From a virus, in the IMG/VR virus record IMGVR_UViG_3300024999_000403, positions 1 to 23,693 of that record: 23,693 nt of DNA. The stretch is one strand, 5' to 3'. Positions 6,784 to 13,695 of the stretch are shown in pieces. Each line of letters begins with the position of its first letter. Positions within the stretch are counted from its first letter, which is position 1. The notes under the pieces were generated by a model. It searched no databases. It had not been told where the DNA came from and worked only from the letters and a program-made list of their open reading frames with translations. The position numbers were made by a program, and so were the translations under genes.

Positions 6784-7014
6784 CTATTCGTCTTTACAGA
6801 CACAGTTGTTCTTGACGAACGAATTAAGCAAAGAAACTTTGAACTTCAGGTCCCCGACCTCATCGTCCCGCTTATACAGCTTCTCCTGAATTTCCGTGTA
6901 TGACAGTTGGGTGGGTGTTGATTCTTTTGGGTTGCTCCCGGGCGAACCGATAGCAAACCCGAGTGACATTCCGATAGCAAGTACAATCAACATTTTAGCA
7001 GCAGCGTCTTTCAA
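6784..7014 (-). CDS. Small membrane-anchored protein (76 aa), TTG start
   Basis: Residues 7-24 (KMLIVLAIGMSLGFAIGS) are a hydrophobic signal-anchor. A polar Ser/Pro linker follows, then a predicted helix (TEIQEKLYKRDDEVGDLKFK) that could form a coiled coil, ending NNCVCKDE with two Cys. The start is a TTG at 7014 with GGAGG 6-7 nt upstream; the first ATG (6993) has no ribosome-binding site and would cut the anchor. The layout resembles small phage spanin- or i-spanin-like proteins, but there is no partner gene nearby to support that. Confidence 0.6.
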   Translation of the reverse strand: MKDAAAKMLIVLAIGMSLGFAIGSPGSNPKESTPTQLSYTEIQEKLYKRDDEVGDLKFKVSLLNSFVKNNCVCKDE

Positions 7015-7040
7015 AATAAACCTCCGATAAATTTTACAAT

Positions 7041-7394
7041 TGGGTGGCCGAGAGAATGTTTTTAATTATCGGACGGTGATTCGTCGCTGCCCGATTCATC
7101 GGCTGCCGGGAATGCCGCCACGGCCGAGTAGGTTGCCTTGCTCTTGAAGAACTTTCTCTCCAAACCGCGACGACGTCGGATGAACTTAAATTCGAACTTC
7201 ATATCATCGATGAATAGAAACTCCGGCCAGCGGCCCGTGCTCTCATTTGCCGAGCCGACGGTGAGGAGATCGCCACTGTGACTCATAATGCTGATCTGGG
7301 GGAATGGGATTTCGTTGAACGGGTTGAATCGGACTTTCTTTCTTTCATTGCACATAAAAGTGCTCCTTTCTTGTTCCTGTCTCTCGGCCACCCA
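7041..7394. repeat. 15-bp perfect inverted repeat flanking one gene
   Basis: The 15-mer TGGGTGGCCGAGAGA at 7041-7055 is repeated as its exact reverse complement at 7380-7394. The two copies enclose a single gene (7062-7355) with little else. In its mRNA the copies would be able to pair across the whole coding region. The function is unknown: it may be an RNA clamp, a protein-binding pair, or the ends of an inserted cassette. The 10-mer core TGGGTGGCCG also occurs at 5741-5750 inside another gene. Confidence 0.7.
7062..7355 (-). CDS. Hypothetical protein (97 aa)
   Basis: The ATG at 7355 (MCNERKKVRFNPFNEIPFPQ) has AGGAG 7 nt upstream and is preferred over a GTG 12 codons earlier. The product has a basic patch (FKFIRRRRGLERKFFKSK) and an acidic Ser-rich tail (AADESGSDESPSDN). 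No family is recognised. It is enclosed by the 15-bp inverted repeat. Confidence 0.65.
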   Translation of the reverse strand: MCNERKKVRFNPFNEIPFPQISIMSHSGDLLTVGSANESTGRWPEFLFIDDMKFEFKFIRRRRGLERKFFKSKATYSAVAAFPAADESGSDESPSDN

Positions 7395-7405
7395 TGGCCA
7401 TGTCT

Positions 7406-7681
7406 TTATGGTGCCGGTATTACCGTGATAATTCCCGCAGCAACCGCCCCTTCGTAGTATCCGGCGGCGATGTCGATTGCATGTTCTTCGAATTCCGGGA
7501 ACTCGTCCGGGTGATTGAGATCACTGCTTGAATTGATATGATGACCTTGTGACATCAATTCAAGCATCTTATGATTCACGGCGATTGCTCCTGTGACCGT
7601 CGGGGGAAACCAATGCTCGACGAGATCACTATTATGTTTCATCAGAGCAAACTGTTTTTCTCTTATCCCAAAAAAGTACAT
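7406..7681 (-). CDS. Hypothetical protein (91 aa)
   Basis: I use the ATG at 7681 (MYFFGIREKQFALMKHNSDL), which has GGAGG 5 nt upstream. A longer frame back to 7759 would overlap the 152-aa gene and has no such site. The sequence is rich in His and acidic residues (SSDLNHPDEFPEFEEHAID), then ends in a hydrophobic alanine/glycine/isoleucine stretch. No family is recognised. Confidence 0.65.
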   Translation of the reverse strand: MYFFGIREKQFALMKHNSDLVEHWFPPTVTGAIAVNHKMLELMSQGHHINSSSDLNHPDEFPEFEEHAIDIAAGYYEGAVAAGIITVIPAP

Positions 7682-7694
7682 CCGATCCTCCTGC

Positions 7695-8153
7695 CTACTT
7701 CGAGGCTTTGGTTTTCGCGACGGTGATGGGCTTGCACTTGAAGGGACGTTTACCGTCATTGACGGTTTTCAGCAGCGGCTTCAATTTCTCTTCGGGAACG
7801 ATCTTCCGAATGGCGCCGATGTTGAAGGTGATGTTCTCCCAGAATTCTTCCTCGGTGATAAGTTCTTTGATCTGTTTCATTCCTTCAACACCACCGACGA
7901 CGGAAGTCTTGGCGGCCTCGGGGGAGAATTGAAGGACGAATGCTTTACCGCCGAAGTTTTCCTTTTCCTCGGGAGCCAAAATCTCGTCAGCCAAGGCAGC
8001 GGCTTCTTTTTGAAGATCGGCGAGCGTTTTGAACTGCGGCTTGGCAAGAATGGCATCGCACTTGATCTGTTGCCGTCCGATACGATCGGCAAGTTTGGTG
8101 AGGGTAAGAATCTTGTCAGCTTTTTCTTCGGGCGTCAAATTTGCTTTTGCCAT
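7695..8153 (-). CDS. Hypothetical Ala/Lys-rich helical protein (152 aa)
   Basis: The start chosen is the ATG at 8153 (MAKANLTPEEKADKILTLTK), with GGAGG 5 nt upstream; an ATG four codons earlier lies in front of that site. The protein is rich in Lys, Glu and Ala and largely helical, with a basic C-terminal end (KPITVAKTKASK). There are no catalytic motifs. Its composition (soluble, highly charged, strong promoter and ribosome-binding site) suggests an abundant early protein, which is inference. It is the first gene after promoter P4. Confidence 0.75.
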   Translation of the reverse strand: MAKANLTPEEKADKILTLTKLADRIGRQQIKCDAILAKPQFKTLADLQKEAAALADEILAPEEKENFGGKAFVLQFSPEAAKTSVVGGVEGMKQIKELITEEEFWENITFNIGAIRKIVPEEKLKPLLKTVNDGKRPFKCKPITVAKTKASK

Positions 8154-8189
8154 GATGGCCTCCATTGTGTTTGTTTGATTGTTGAGACA

Positions 8190-8218
8190 ATAATAACAAA
8201 CAACAGAGGCCGTGTCAA
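8190..8218 (-). promoter_or_regulatory. Promoter P4, sigma70 type with extended -10
   Basis: Minus-strand TTGACA (8213-8218), 17-bp spacer ending TGT, TATTAT (8190-8195; 5/6). The predicted start near 8183 gives a 30-nt leader for the 152-aa gene. Confidence 0.85.
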
Positions 8219-8255
8219 TAAGAAAAATGATTATTTTTACTTTAGATGAATATTT

Positions 8256-8417
8256 TTATCCCTCGTTCAACTGGACAGTCTTTACTTCATCAAGGCGATC
8301 AAATCCACACCGTTCCGTGCACTCACGTTTAACTCTGTTCCCAGGAAGGACCCCGGTGATAATTAAGAGGTTCCCGCAATTTGGGCATTTATCATTGTCT
8401 TTTATTTCATGTAACAT
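8256..8417 (-). CDS. Small zinc-ribbon protein (53 aa)
   Basis: A short gene starting MLHEIKDNDKCPNCGNLLII has C11-x2-C14 and C33/C37 (CTERCGF), the four-cysteine pattern of a zinc ribbon. AGGAGG lies 8 nt before the ATG. It follows the 152-aa gene by 3 bp. A nucleic-acid or protein-binding role would be usual for such ribbons; nothing more specific can be said. Confidence 0.75.
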   Translation of the reverse strand: MLHEIKDNDKCPNCGNLLIITGVLPGNRVKRECTERCGFDRLDEVKTVQLNEG

Positions 8418-8420
8418 TTT

Positions 8421-8879
8421 CTATTCCTCCTTTATTCTTGTAACCCAACAATTATTCCCATGCATAATCCGATGATATATTTCATCTTTGATTATACTAT
8501 TAAGATATTCACGATCCTCGACCGTCAACCATCGCACAAAGCCATCTGTTTTTTCTATTCTTGATGTAGTGACTAACTCGTCTCCGAGATGACAACCGAC
8601 TCTTGCTGGTCTTTTCACACCATCAATTTCACCATAGTAATAAAGTAAATATGGATTGCCGAGTATCAATTGTTCGCCATACTGTGTAGTAATTATATCA
8701 AGAATCTGTGTTTTCTTTTTGACGTGTTCTAACCATAATGTATCCTTGTCATCTTCAACAAATTCACAGTGTTCCTTACAATGTGGGCAGATACTAACAT
8801 CTTGAAAGTCAGGGCCGTCGGGTCCCATCATTCTATTTTTTCTCCCAACAGCAATTACTAATCTTTTCCATGCATTCAT
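8421..8879 (-). CDS. Hypothetical protein with CxxC motif (152 aa)
   Basis: The product starts MNAWKRLVIAVGRKNRMMGP and contains CPHCKEHC (about residues 31-38), a likely metal site. The C-terminal part (EDREYLNSIIKDEIYHRI) is helical. No family is recognised. AAGGAG lies only 2 nt before the ATG, closer than usual, so the start is somewhat uncertain. The gene lies 32 bp after the DinG-type helicase, in the same direction. Confidence 0.65.
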   Translation of the reverse strand: MNAWKRLVIAVGRKNRMMGPDGPDFQDVSICPHCKEHCEFVEDDKDTLWLEHVKKKTQILDIITTQYGEQLILGNPYLLYYYGEIDGVKRPARVGCHLGDELVTTSRIEKTDGFVRWLTVEDREYLNSIIKDEIYHRIMHGNNCWVTRIKEE

Positions 8880-8911
8880 TTCTCCTTATCACACGAAGGC
8901 CGGTCATGTTT

Positions 8912-10564
8912 TTACATCTGAATTCTATCAACAAACCATTTTGGTAATTCATTTTTACACTGTTCTATAAAAAAAGGAAAACTACTATCAAGTACATATG
9001 TGACCGAGTGATCTTCTTCTGATCTTGTAGCTCTCCCGCTTGCTTGCATGATTTCCTTCAGCATTTGATTAACATACCATTTACCTTCTTTCATCTTCGC
9101 TTTAACCCGCGGATCAGCCATGCTTGCAAATGGGAGCTTGACTATAATCTGAAACCTAGCAAGATCGTCATCAAGACTTATACCTTCACTCATAGAAGGA
9201 CTGAGCAAAACAGTTGGTGTTCTCGATTCCATGTGTTTCTTGATCAGAACATCATTCTTGATTCCGAACTTGAAGTTCACGGGGTCCATACCACGACTGA
9301 GCAATCGTGATCGGTTTCTTTTAACCCTTTTAGCAATATCATCGGTGATACGATAGTTGACGCTGTGTATGATTCCCTTTTCTGTCTTGTGATGATCCAT
9401 GATGTGGTCAACAGCATCAGCAATTTTCGGTAGTGTTGCTGTGATGTTTTGGTAGTTCATCTTACCAATGGGAAGGACGATGATCGGTGACATATCTGGA
9501 GAGAACGGAGAATCAACTTCAATGTATTCGACTTGATCGGCCGGCAAAGCAAGCTCACGAGCAAATTCTACAGCAGAACCGATTGTTGCTGACATGAATA
9601 CAAACTTGCTCGCCGATTCCCCAATGAACTTTTGAAAAAGACCACGAGCCGAAAGAGGTGTGATAGTCAGGTGATTCTCGTCGGCATTTGATTCGACGAT
9701 CCATTCTTCAAGGTCTCGACGTTCAAAGTAAATCTCGAGCTTCTTAACGACCTTATCAATATCACTGACCTTTGCACTAATCTTATTGATCTTCTCGAGG
9801 ATCGGTTTAGATATGTTCTGCATCGGTGTGTTTTCATCAATGCCATTATCAGCATAAATGTTATCACGGTCCTTCGTCCACTCTGCTTTACGAGCCATGA
9901 TTGCCCTCGTCATTGAAACAAGAACCTTCATATCCTCATTCTTTGACCCGTTGAAGAACCATGTCAGATCAGAAATACCGTACCGCTCTTTTAGTTCTGC
10001 CGGTTTGAGTATGATCTCCGCAAATCCAACAAGATAACCTTCAAGGGCATGGGCTTCGTCCATGATACAAACTTCACGGGGTGTAACTTGCTTCTCGTCA
10101 GATAGTGGACCACACAATCGGGCAAAGAGATAGTATGCATAGTTGGTCAGCATCACGGGTGCTTCCATTGCCTTGTTTCGTTGATTGATATACGGACACA
10201 CTTGACGAGCTTGACACTGCCTGATGATCTGCGGCATTGCTGCACAGGGAGCAGATTCGCATGTCATCAGTTGATTAATACCGCACTTATAATTTCCCTT
10301 ACCGCGAAGGTCAACAACACCCCCGGGATTCTTGTACTGATCTTGAAGTTGTTTAGAGGAAGTGATGATGTGGGCATTGCGAGCTGACTCAGCAATTGCC
10401 TGTGCAATGAACTGCTTTCCGACGCCCACCGGCGCGCTTAATAACACAAATCGTTTTCCGGAATTTAATGCATTTATTATCTTTGTAATAGATTCAATTT
10501 GTATTTGACGTGGGGTCAGATTGTTCTTCTTGAAAAAATTCATGCCTTTTTTGTAGTCCAACAT
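8912..10564 (-). CDS. DinG/XPD-family SF2 DNA helicase
   Basis: This protein of about 550 residues is a superfamily-2 helicase of the XPD/DinG branch. Motifs in order: LTPRQIQIESI, Walker A APVGVGKQ, a cysteine-rich insert (YKCG, CESAPC, CQARQVC) where XPD-type enzymes hold a 4Fe-4S cluster, the DEAH box, VFMSAT, SPSMSEGISLDDD and finally QASGRATRS (motif VI). Family members unwind DNA or D/R-loops in 5'-3' direction. The Gln after the GK of the Walker A is unusual (Ser/Thr expected). I prefer the ATG at 10564 (MLDYKKGMNFF), with GGAAG upstream, over a TTG at 10573. The 5' end overlaps HEG2 by about 70 bp in another frame. Confidence 0.85.
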   Translation of the reverse strand: MLDYKKGMNFFKKNNLTPRQIQIESITKIINALNSGKRFVLLSAPVGVGKQFIAQAIAESARNAHIITSSKQLQDQYKNPGGVVDLRGKGNYKCGINQLMTCESAPCAAMPQIIRQCQARQVCPYINQRNKAMEAPVMLTNYAYYLFARLCGPLSDEKQVTPREVCIMDEAHALEGYLVGFAEIILKPAELKERYGISDLTWFFNGSKNEDMKVLVSMTRAIMARKAEWTKDRDNIYADNGIDENTPMQNISKPILEKINKISAKVSDIDKVVKKLEIYFERRDLEEWIVESNADENHLTITPLSARGLFQKFIGESASKFVFMSATIGSAVEFARELALPADQVEYIEVDSPFSPDMSPIIVLPIGKMNYQNITATLPKIADAVDHIMDHHKTEKGIIHSVNYRITDDIAKRVKRNRSRLLSRGMDPVNFKFGIKNDVLIKKHMESRTPTVLLSPSMSEGISLDDDLARFQIIVKLPFASMADPRVKAKMKEGKWYVNQMLKEIMQASGRATRSEEDHSVTYVLDSSFPFFIEQCKNELPKWFVDRIQM

Positions 10565-11432
10565 ATTTTTCAAATCTTCCTTTATTATGCTCGCTTAAAT
10601 TAATTCTTCCGGCAATAAAATCTTCAGCCAATTCTGTCTTGTATGTTGGAAAATCCTTTTCGGTTAAAACTTTAAATCTTTCCCTATATAAATTAATTGC
10701 TGCGGCGAATTTCAATTTATTATCATCCGAATTAATTAATCGTGATGGTTTTATTTCTATAATCTCCCCCGTACCCAAGACATAATCCGGGTAGTAGTTT
10801 CTCTTACAACCATCTTTTTCATATTCAACTCGATATTCCTTAGACTCCCCAGAAACAAACGGAATCTTTATTGTAACAAGATGTTTGATGAATGTCAATT
10901 CAAGAGTGCTTCGAAAATGAAAACCCTCATACATTCCGGATATACCTCGACCAGAACCAACCGGGGCGGCTTTACCAAACATATGATTTTTTTCTCCGCA
11001 TCGAGACAACTTCTTCTTTATTAAATCCCCCTTTTCTTTTCCATATTGTTCATCATATGTTTTTCCTATGCGTTTTGCGTTTGCAATATGTTGTCCGGGG
11101 CCGTTAAATTTCCCCCCAAAATTTGAGGCCCTTTCACCAACATACAATTTTAGTTTTTCCCTTGCCTTATTTGCTTTCTCTGTGCCGAGAATTTCTTCAA
11201 ATGTTTTCCCTTTACGCCTTGATGAATTCGCTATATTGGCGGCTGCACTTCGACAACCACCACACAAATCCTTATGATGTTTTTCCCTATTATTTCTTAC
11301 ACAATTATATGAAGAATTAAAAACATGTTTACATTTGTCGCAACACACGTCAATGAGCTGCATTCCCCTGAAACCATCTTTTGAACGCCATCCTCTTCTA
11401 TCTTTACAAATTTCTAGCTCCGTTAAAATCAT
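10494..11432 (-). CDS. HEG2: free-standing homing endonuclease, NUMOD3 plus PD-(D/E)xK
   Basis: This 312-aa homologue of HEG1 has an N-terminal zinc-finger region (C31, C34, C57, C60), then RRKGKTFEEILGTEKANK and NUMOD3-like GERASNFGG (99-107) and GEKNHMFGK (146-154). The nuclease core has E178, the PDY motif (215-217) and E226-I-K228. Its 3' end overlaps the helicase start by about 70 bp in a different frame, unlike the clean junctions of other genes here. The ATG at 11432 has GGAG close upstream, but the start codon is inside a long-range hairpin whose loop carries a TATAAATA late motif. The natural target may lie near the helicase gene, which is inference. Confidence 0.85.
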   Translation of the reverse strand: MILTELEICKDRRGWRSKDGFRGMQLIDVCCDKCKHVFNSSYNCVRNNREKHHKDLCGGCRSAAANIANSSRRKGKTFEEILGTEKANKAREKLKLYVGERASNFGGKFNGPGQHIANAKRIGKTYDEQYGKEKGDLIKKKLSRCGEKNHMFGKAAPVGSGRGISGMYEGFHFRSTLELTFIKHLVTIKIPFVSGESKEYRVEYEKDGCKRNYYPDYVLGTGEIIEIKPSRLINSDDNKLKFAAAINLYRERFKVLTEKDFPTYKTELAEDFIAGRINLSEHNKGRFEKYVGLQKRHEFFQEEQSDPTSNTN

Positions 11433-11496
11433 AAGTGCATCTCCTGTGATTGGCTTTTATTTTATTTATAAAAAGTATACACGATCGTGCACTTAT
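11431..11496 (-). promoter_or_regulatory. Hairpin sequestering the HEG2 start codon
   Basis: ATAAGTGCA in the transcript (11496-11488) is exactly complementary to TGCACTTAT (11439-11431), which covers the A and T of the HEG2 ATG. The stem is 9 bp with a 48-nt loop that contains the GGAG site and a TATAAATA late motif (11463-11470). A read-through early transcript could fold and be silent; a late transcript starting in the loop would lack the 5' arm. A 10-bp palindrome (11480-11489) also lies in the loop and overlaps the 5' arm by two bases. Confidence 0.65.
11463..11470 (-). promoter_or_regulatory. T4-type late promoter motif TATAAATA (HEG2)
   Basis: The octamer is identical to the T4 late -10 element recognised by gp55. 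It is 31 bp upstream of the HEG2 ATG; the start would fall near 11457, inside the hairpin loop and before the ribosome-binding site. By eye this motif occurs perfectly at only two places on this strand, both in front of homing endonuclease genes. Confidence 0.65.
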
Positions 11497-11528
11497 TGGT
11501 GTTTAATTTGACATTCGTTTTTTATCCT

Positions 11529-12227
11529 TTATTTGAGTTTATCCATTGGGTGTTTGCCAACAGAGTACAGAATGTCATTCGTTAAGTCAAGCGCCGTCAA
11601 TCGTCCACCAAACACAACACCGGTGTCAAGACCTATACGACGCTCGTCAATGTGTGGCCATGTTCCTGGTGTGTGGCCGTGCACTACGATCTTGTCCCAC
11701 TTACATTTTGACTCAAGAAAGTCAGCACGAATCCACATCTTATCTTGATCGTTTTGATCTTTGAGTTCGATCGTTGGGTAAAGCCCGGCATGAACAAAAA
11801 TGTAATCGTCTGTTTCAAAATGAGTTGGGAGTTCATCTAAAAACTTTCTATGAGAATCCGGTAATATAAATTTCACCCCACCCATTTCAAATTCTTCACC
11901 GACGACCGGTGGTGTTTCTTTGACCGTGTATGAATCAACCGTCATGGTCCCACCATTATAGAGAAACAACCCCTCTTGATATCTGTCCCCGGCAAGTGCT
12001 CGTATAAACATATCCTCGTGGTTGCCCTTCAGACAAACCATGTTTGGATAGGTGCGTTTCATATCAATCAGTGCCTCAATGACACCACTCGAACGAAGTC
12101 CGCGGTCAATATAATCCCCAAGAAAAACAATGACATCGTTCGTCTTTGGTTTGATTAAACCTAGTAATTTTGCAAGTGAGTAGAGACAGCCGTGTACATC
12201 GCCGATTGGAATAATTCTTTGTTTCAT
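11529..12227 (-). CDS. Calcineurin-like Ser/Thr protein phosphatase / ApaH-type hydrolase
   Basis: This 232-aa metallophosphoesterase carries the family motifs GDVHG (9-13), GDYIDRG (37-43), GNHED (68-72), a VHAGL strand and HGHTPG near the C-terminus, which together bind two metal ions. It resembles the lambda protein phosphatase and bis(5'-nucleosyl)-tetraphosphatase group; sequence alone does not decide between protein and nucleotide substrates. The start is the ATG at 12227 (MKQRIIPIGDVHG) with GGAG 8 nt upstream; a longer frame would run into the coiled-coil gene. It is the second gene of the P5 unit. Confidence 0.85.
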   Translation of the reverse strand: MKQRIIPIGDVHGCLYSLAKLLGLIKPKTNDVIVFLGDYIDRGLRSSGVIEALIDMKRTYPNMVCLKGNHEDMFIRALAGDRYQEGLFLYNGGTMTVDSYTVKETPPVVGEEFEMGGVKFILPDSHRKFLDELPTHFETDDYIFVHAGLYPTIELKDQNDQDKMWIRADFLESKCKWDKIVVHGHTPGTWPHIDERRIGLDTGVVFGGRLTALDLTNDILYSVGKHPMDKLK

Positions 12228-12246
12228 TTTGATGATCTCCAATAAT

Positions 12247-12642
12247 TTAATATGTGTTTTTTCGTAATTCTTCGATTTGATTTTCGAGAGAATCAATTTC
12301 GTCCTTTAATGAACCAACCTGATCTTTGAGATCTTCAATTTCGTCGCCATTATTAGAAATTGTGTCTTCGAGCTTCCAGGATGCCTCTTCTAAATCAGCG
12401 CCCCATTCACGCAGGTTATGATTCGCTTCTCGTATTTCTTCAAGGGCCGACTTATTTCCACTAATAAGATCATTCAATCGGTCGGCGGCCTCTGATAACA
12501 TTTTCATAATATCATTCGGCGTCATTGACATGAAATCGGATTCGAGTAATTGAAGGTCTTCTACCGTTGATTTGATTTCATGTATAACCGAATTGATGTC
12601 TGGACATGTAAATGGCACCGGGCACGTCGTTCTTCTTGCCAT
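12247..12642 (-). CDS. Coiled-coil protein (131 aa)
   Basis: After a short N-terminus with two Cys (MARRTTCPVPFTCPDI), almost the entire protein is heptad-patterned and acidic, with a clear coiled coil over about residues 85-128 (DEIEDLKDQVGSLKDEI and on). It is probably an oligomer. No family is recognised. AAGGAGG precedes the ATG and promoter P5 lies 32 bp upstream. It is followed after 19 bp by the phosphatase. Confidence 0.75.
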   Translation of the reverse strand: MARRTTCPVPFTCPDINSVIHEIKSTVEDLQLLESDFMSMTPNDIMKMLSEAADRLNDLISGNKSALEEIREANHNLREWGADLEEASWKLEDTISNNGDEIEDLKDQVGSLKDEIDSLENQIEELRKNTY

Positions 12643-12673
12643 AAAACAACCTCCTTGATTGGATAAGAGGTGT

Positions 12674-12702
12674 ATTTTAATACATTAGACGATGAATGTC
12701 AA
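12674..12702 (-). promoter_or_regulatory. Promoter P5, sigma70 type
   Basis: Minus-strand TTGACA (12697-12702), 17-bp spacer, TAAAAT (12674-12679; 5/6). The leader to the coiled-coil gene is about 25 nt. The -35 begins 12 bp past the stop of the C39-like gene. The -10 flank GTGTATTTTAA also resembles that of P2. Confidence 0.85.
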
Positions 12703-12714
12703 TAAGAATGAACA

Positions 12715-13206
12715 TTAACCCCAAATTAAGTTGATCGGTATGATGTCAAGAATATGATAATCTGATAAAGGGCGATGATCTTCGACGTCAGGGTTGGGGT
12801 CTCTAACCGATGAACCATCCCAGAACACAGCGTGAAGTCCACTTTCATACTTTTCACTCCGCACCGTCAACATCGCCGGAGAATCCATTGACAACTTTAA
12901 GTACAATGTATCGCCGATGGCGGCGCCATTCACCCCACCGTCATAGTAGTTAGTGTAGGCCGGTTTTAATTCGGGATAGGTGCCGACCATGTAACCACAC
13001 TTTACCATAAAGGCAATCATTTCCTTTAGATAGAAACCCCGAGATGACCCATCATGTCCACAGTGTTCAAAGATATCTGTTATCGGAGAGTGTGTTGCCA
13101 TTGCAATGACGGCCGCAACACAACTACATTTCGTTGGCTGTGTCACCCTTTCTTTTAAAACCGATTTTGCCAATTGGCGAACCGTTGATGTTTTTATTTT
13201 TCGCAT
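12715..13206 (-). CDS. C39/papain-like cysteine peptidase-fold protein
   Basis: This 163-aa protein has the pattern of small papain/C39-like folds: Q23 with C27 or C29 at the start of a helix (QPTKCSCVAAVIAMA), then GLHAVFWDGSSVRDPNP with H125 and Asp residues at 130 and 136, giving a candidate Cys-His-Asp set. It has no signal peptide, so it would act in the cytoplasm. The substrate is unknown; related folds serve as peptidases, amidases or transglutaminase-like enzymes. It overlaps the acetyltransferase gene by 13 bp and is probably coupled to it. GAGG lies 10 nt before the ATG. Confidence 0.6.
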   Translation of the reverse strand: MRKIKTSTVRQLAKSVLKERVTQPTKCSCVAAVIAMATHSPITDIFEHCGHDGSSRGFYLKEMIAFMVKCGYMVGTYPELKPAYTNYYDGGVNGAAIGDTLYLKLSMDSPAMLTVRSEKYESGLHAVFWDGSSVRDPNPDVEDHRPLSDYHILDIIPINLIWG

Positions 13207-13634
13207 TGATCGACATCCTCAATTTTATATTCATGCATGATGTATGTTTTAACAAACCCGACTTTCTCTTTAACAACAATCATCACTTCATTTTCTATCC
13301 CAGTACCAGAGCGAAGTGATTTAATATCCCGGGACCGCGCTTCTTCATTCAAACAACCGAGCATTGCTTTGTAGATGCCTTTGTTCCTATGTTCTTCTTT
13401 TACATATGCCAAGTTTATCCAAATATAATCAGCTTCTGTTTCAAAGAACACCATGATACCAACAACCTCATTTCCGATTGTTGCGGAAATCACCTCATTA
13501 ATGTCTATCACTAATCCTTTGTCGGCAAGATTCTTAGACATAAGATCGGCATAACCATATAATACAAGGGCATATACATCCGTTGGACACTTGCTAAATT
13601 TTGAGTGATGGTTAACAACGATTTCTTCAGACAT
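13194..13634 (-). CDS. GNAT-family N-acetyltransferase
   Basis: This 146-aa protein is of normal GNAT size. The acetyl-CoA binding motif A is visible as LAYVKEEHRNKGIYKAMLG (about 75-93), with the R/Q-x-x-G-x-G/A loop as HRNKGIYKA, followed by a helix (LNEEARSRD) and a C-terminal VGFVKTY strand typical of motif B. The acceptor (protein, small molecule or antibiotic) cannot be told. GAAAGG precedes the ATG. It lies just after the 32-bp palindrome that ends the reductase unit and overlaps the C39-like gene. Confidence 0.8.
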   Translation of the reverse strand: MSEEIVVNHHSKFSKCPTDVYALVLYGYADLMSKNLADKGLVIDINEVISATIGNEVVGIMVFFETEADYIWINLAYVKEEHRNKGIYKAMLGCLNEEARSRDIKSLRSGTGIENEVMIVVKEKVGFVKTYIMHEYKIEDVDQCEK

Positions 13635-13657
13635 TAGTTTAACCTTTCTTTAATTGA

Positions 13658-13689
13658 ACTGGGTGGTTCTGAATTCAGAACCACCCAGT
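13658..13689. terminator. 32-bp perfect palindrome after the reductase genes
   Basis: The segment is its own reverse complement and folds into a 14-bp stem (ACTGGGTGGTTCTG) with an AATT loop. It begins 7 nt after the stop codon of the reductase C-half. The tract after the stem (TTCAATTAAAG) is only weakly U-rich, so it may be a partial terminator or an mRNA 3'-end stabiliser. Confidence 0.7.
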
Positions 13690-13695
13690 GTTGTG

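Noticed and set aside
7593-8249. A 218-aa open frame on the plus strand
   Set aside because: It mirrors the real 152-aa gene and its neighbours on the minus strand, has no ribosome-binding site and its composition is not protein-like.
11508-11513. Plus-strand TTGACA
   Set aside because: No -10 box at 16-18 bp and no plus-strand gene follows.
12228-12296. Extended phosphatase start at 12296
   Set aside because: It runs into the coiled-coil gene; the ATG at 12227 has GGAG at good spacing and starts at the conserved first strand.
13658-13689. Palindrome as a phage attachment site or recombination site
   Set aside because: There is no integrase and the phage looks lytic; position right after a stop codon fits an RNA hairpin better.
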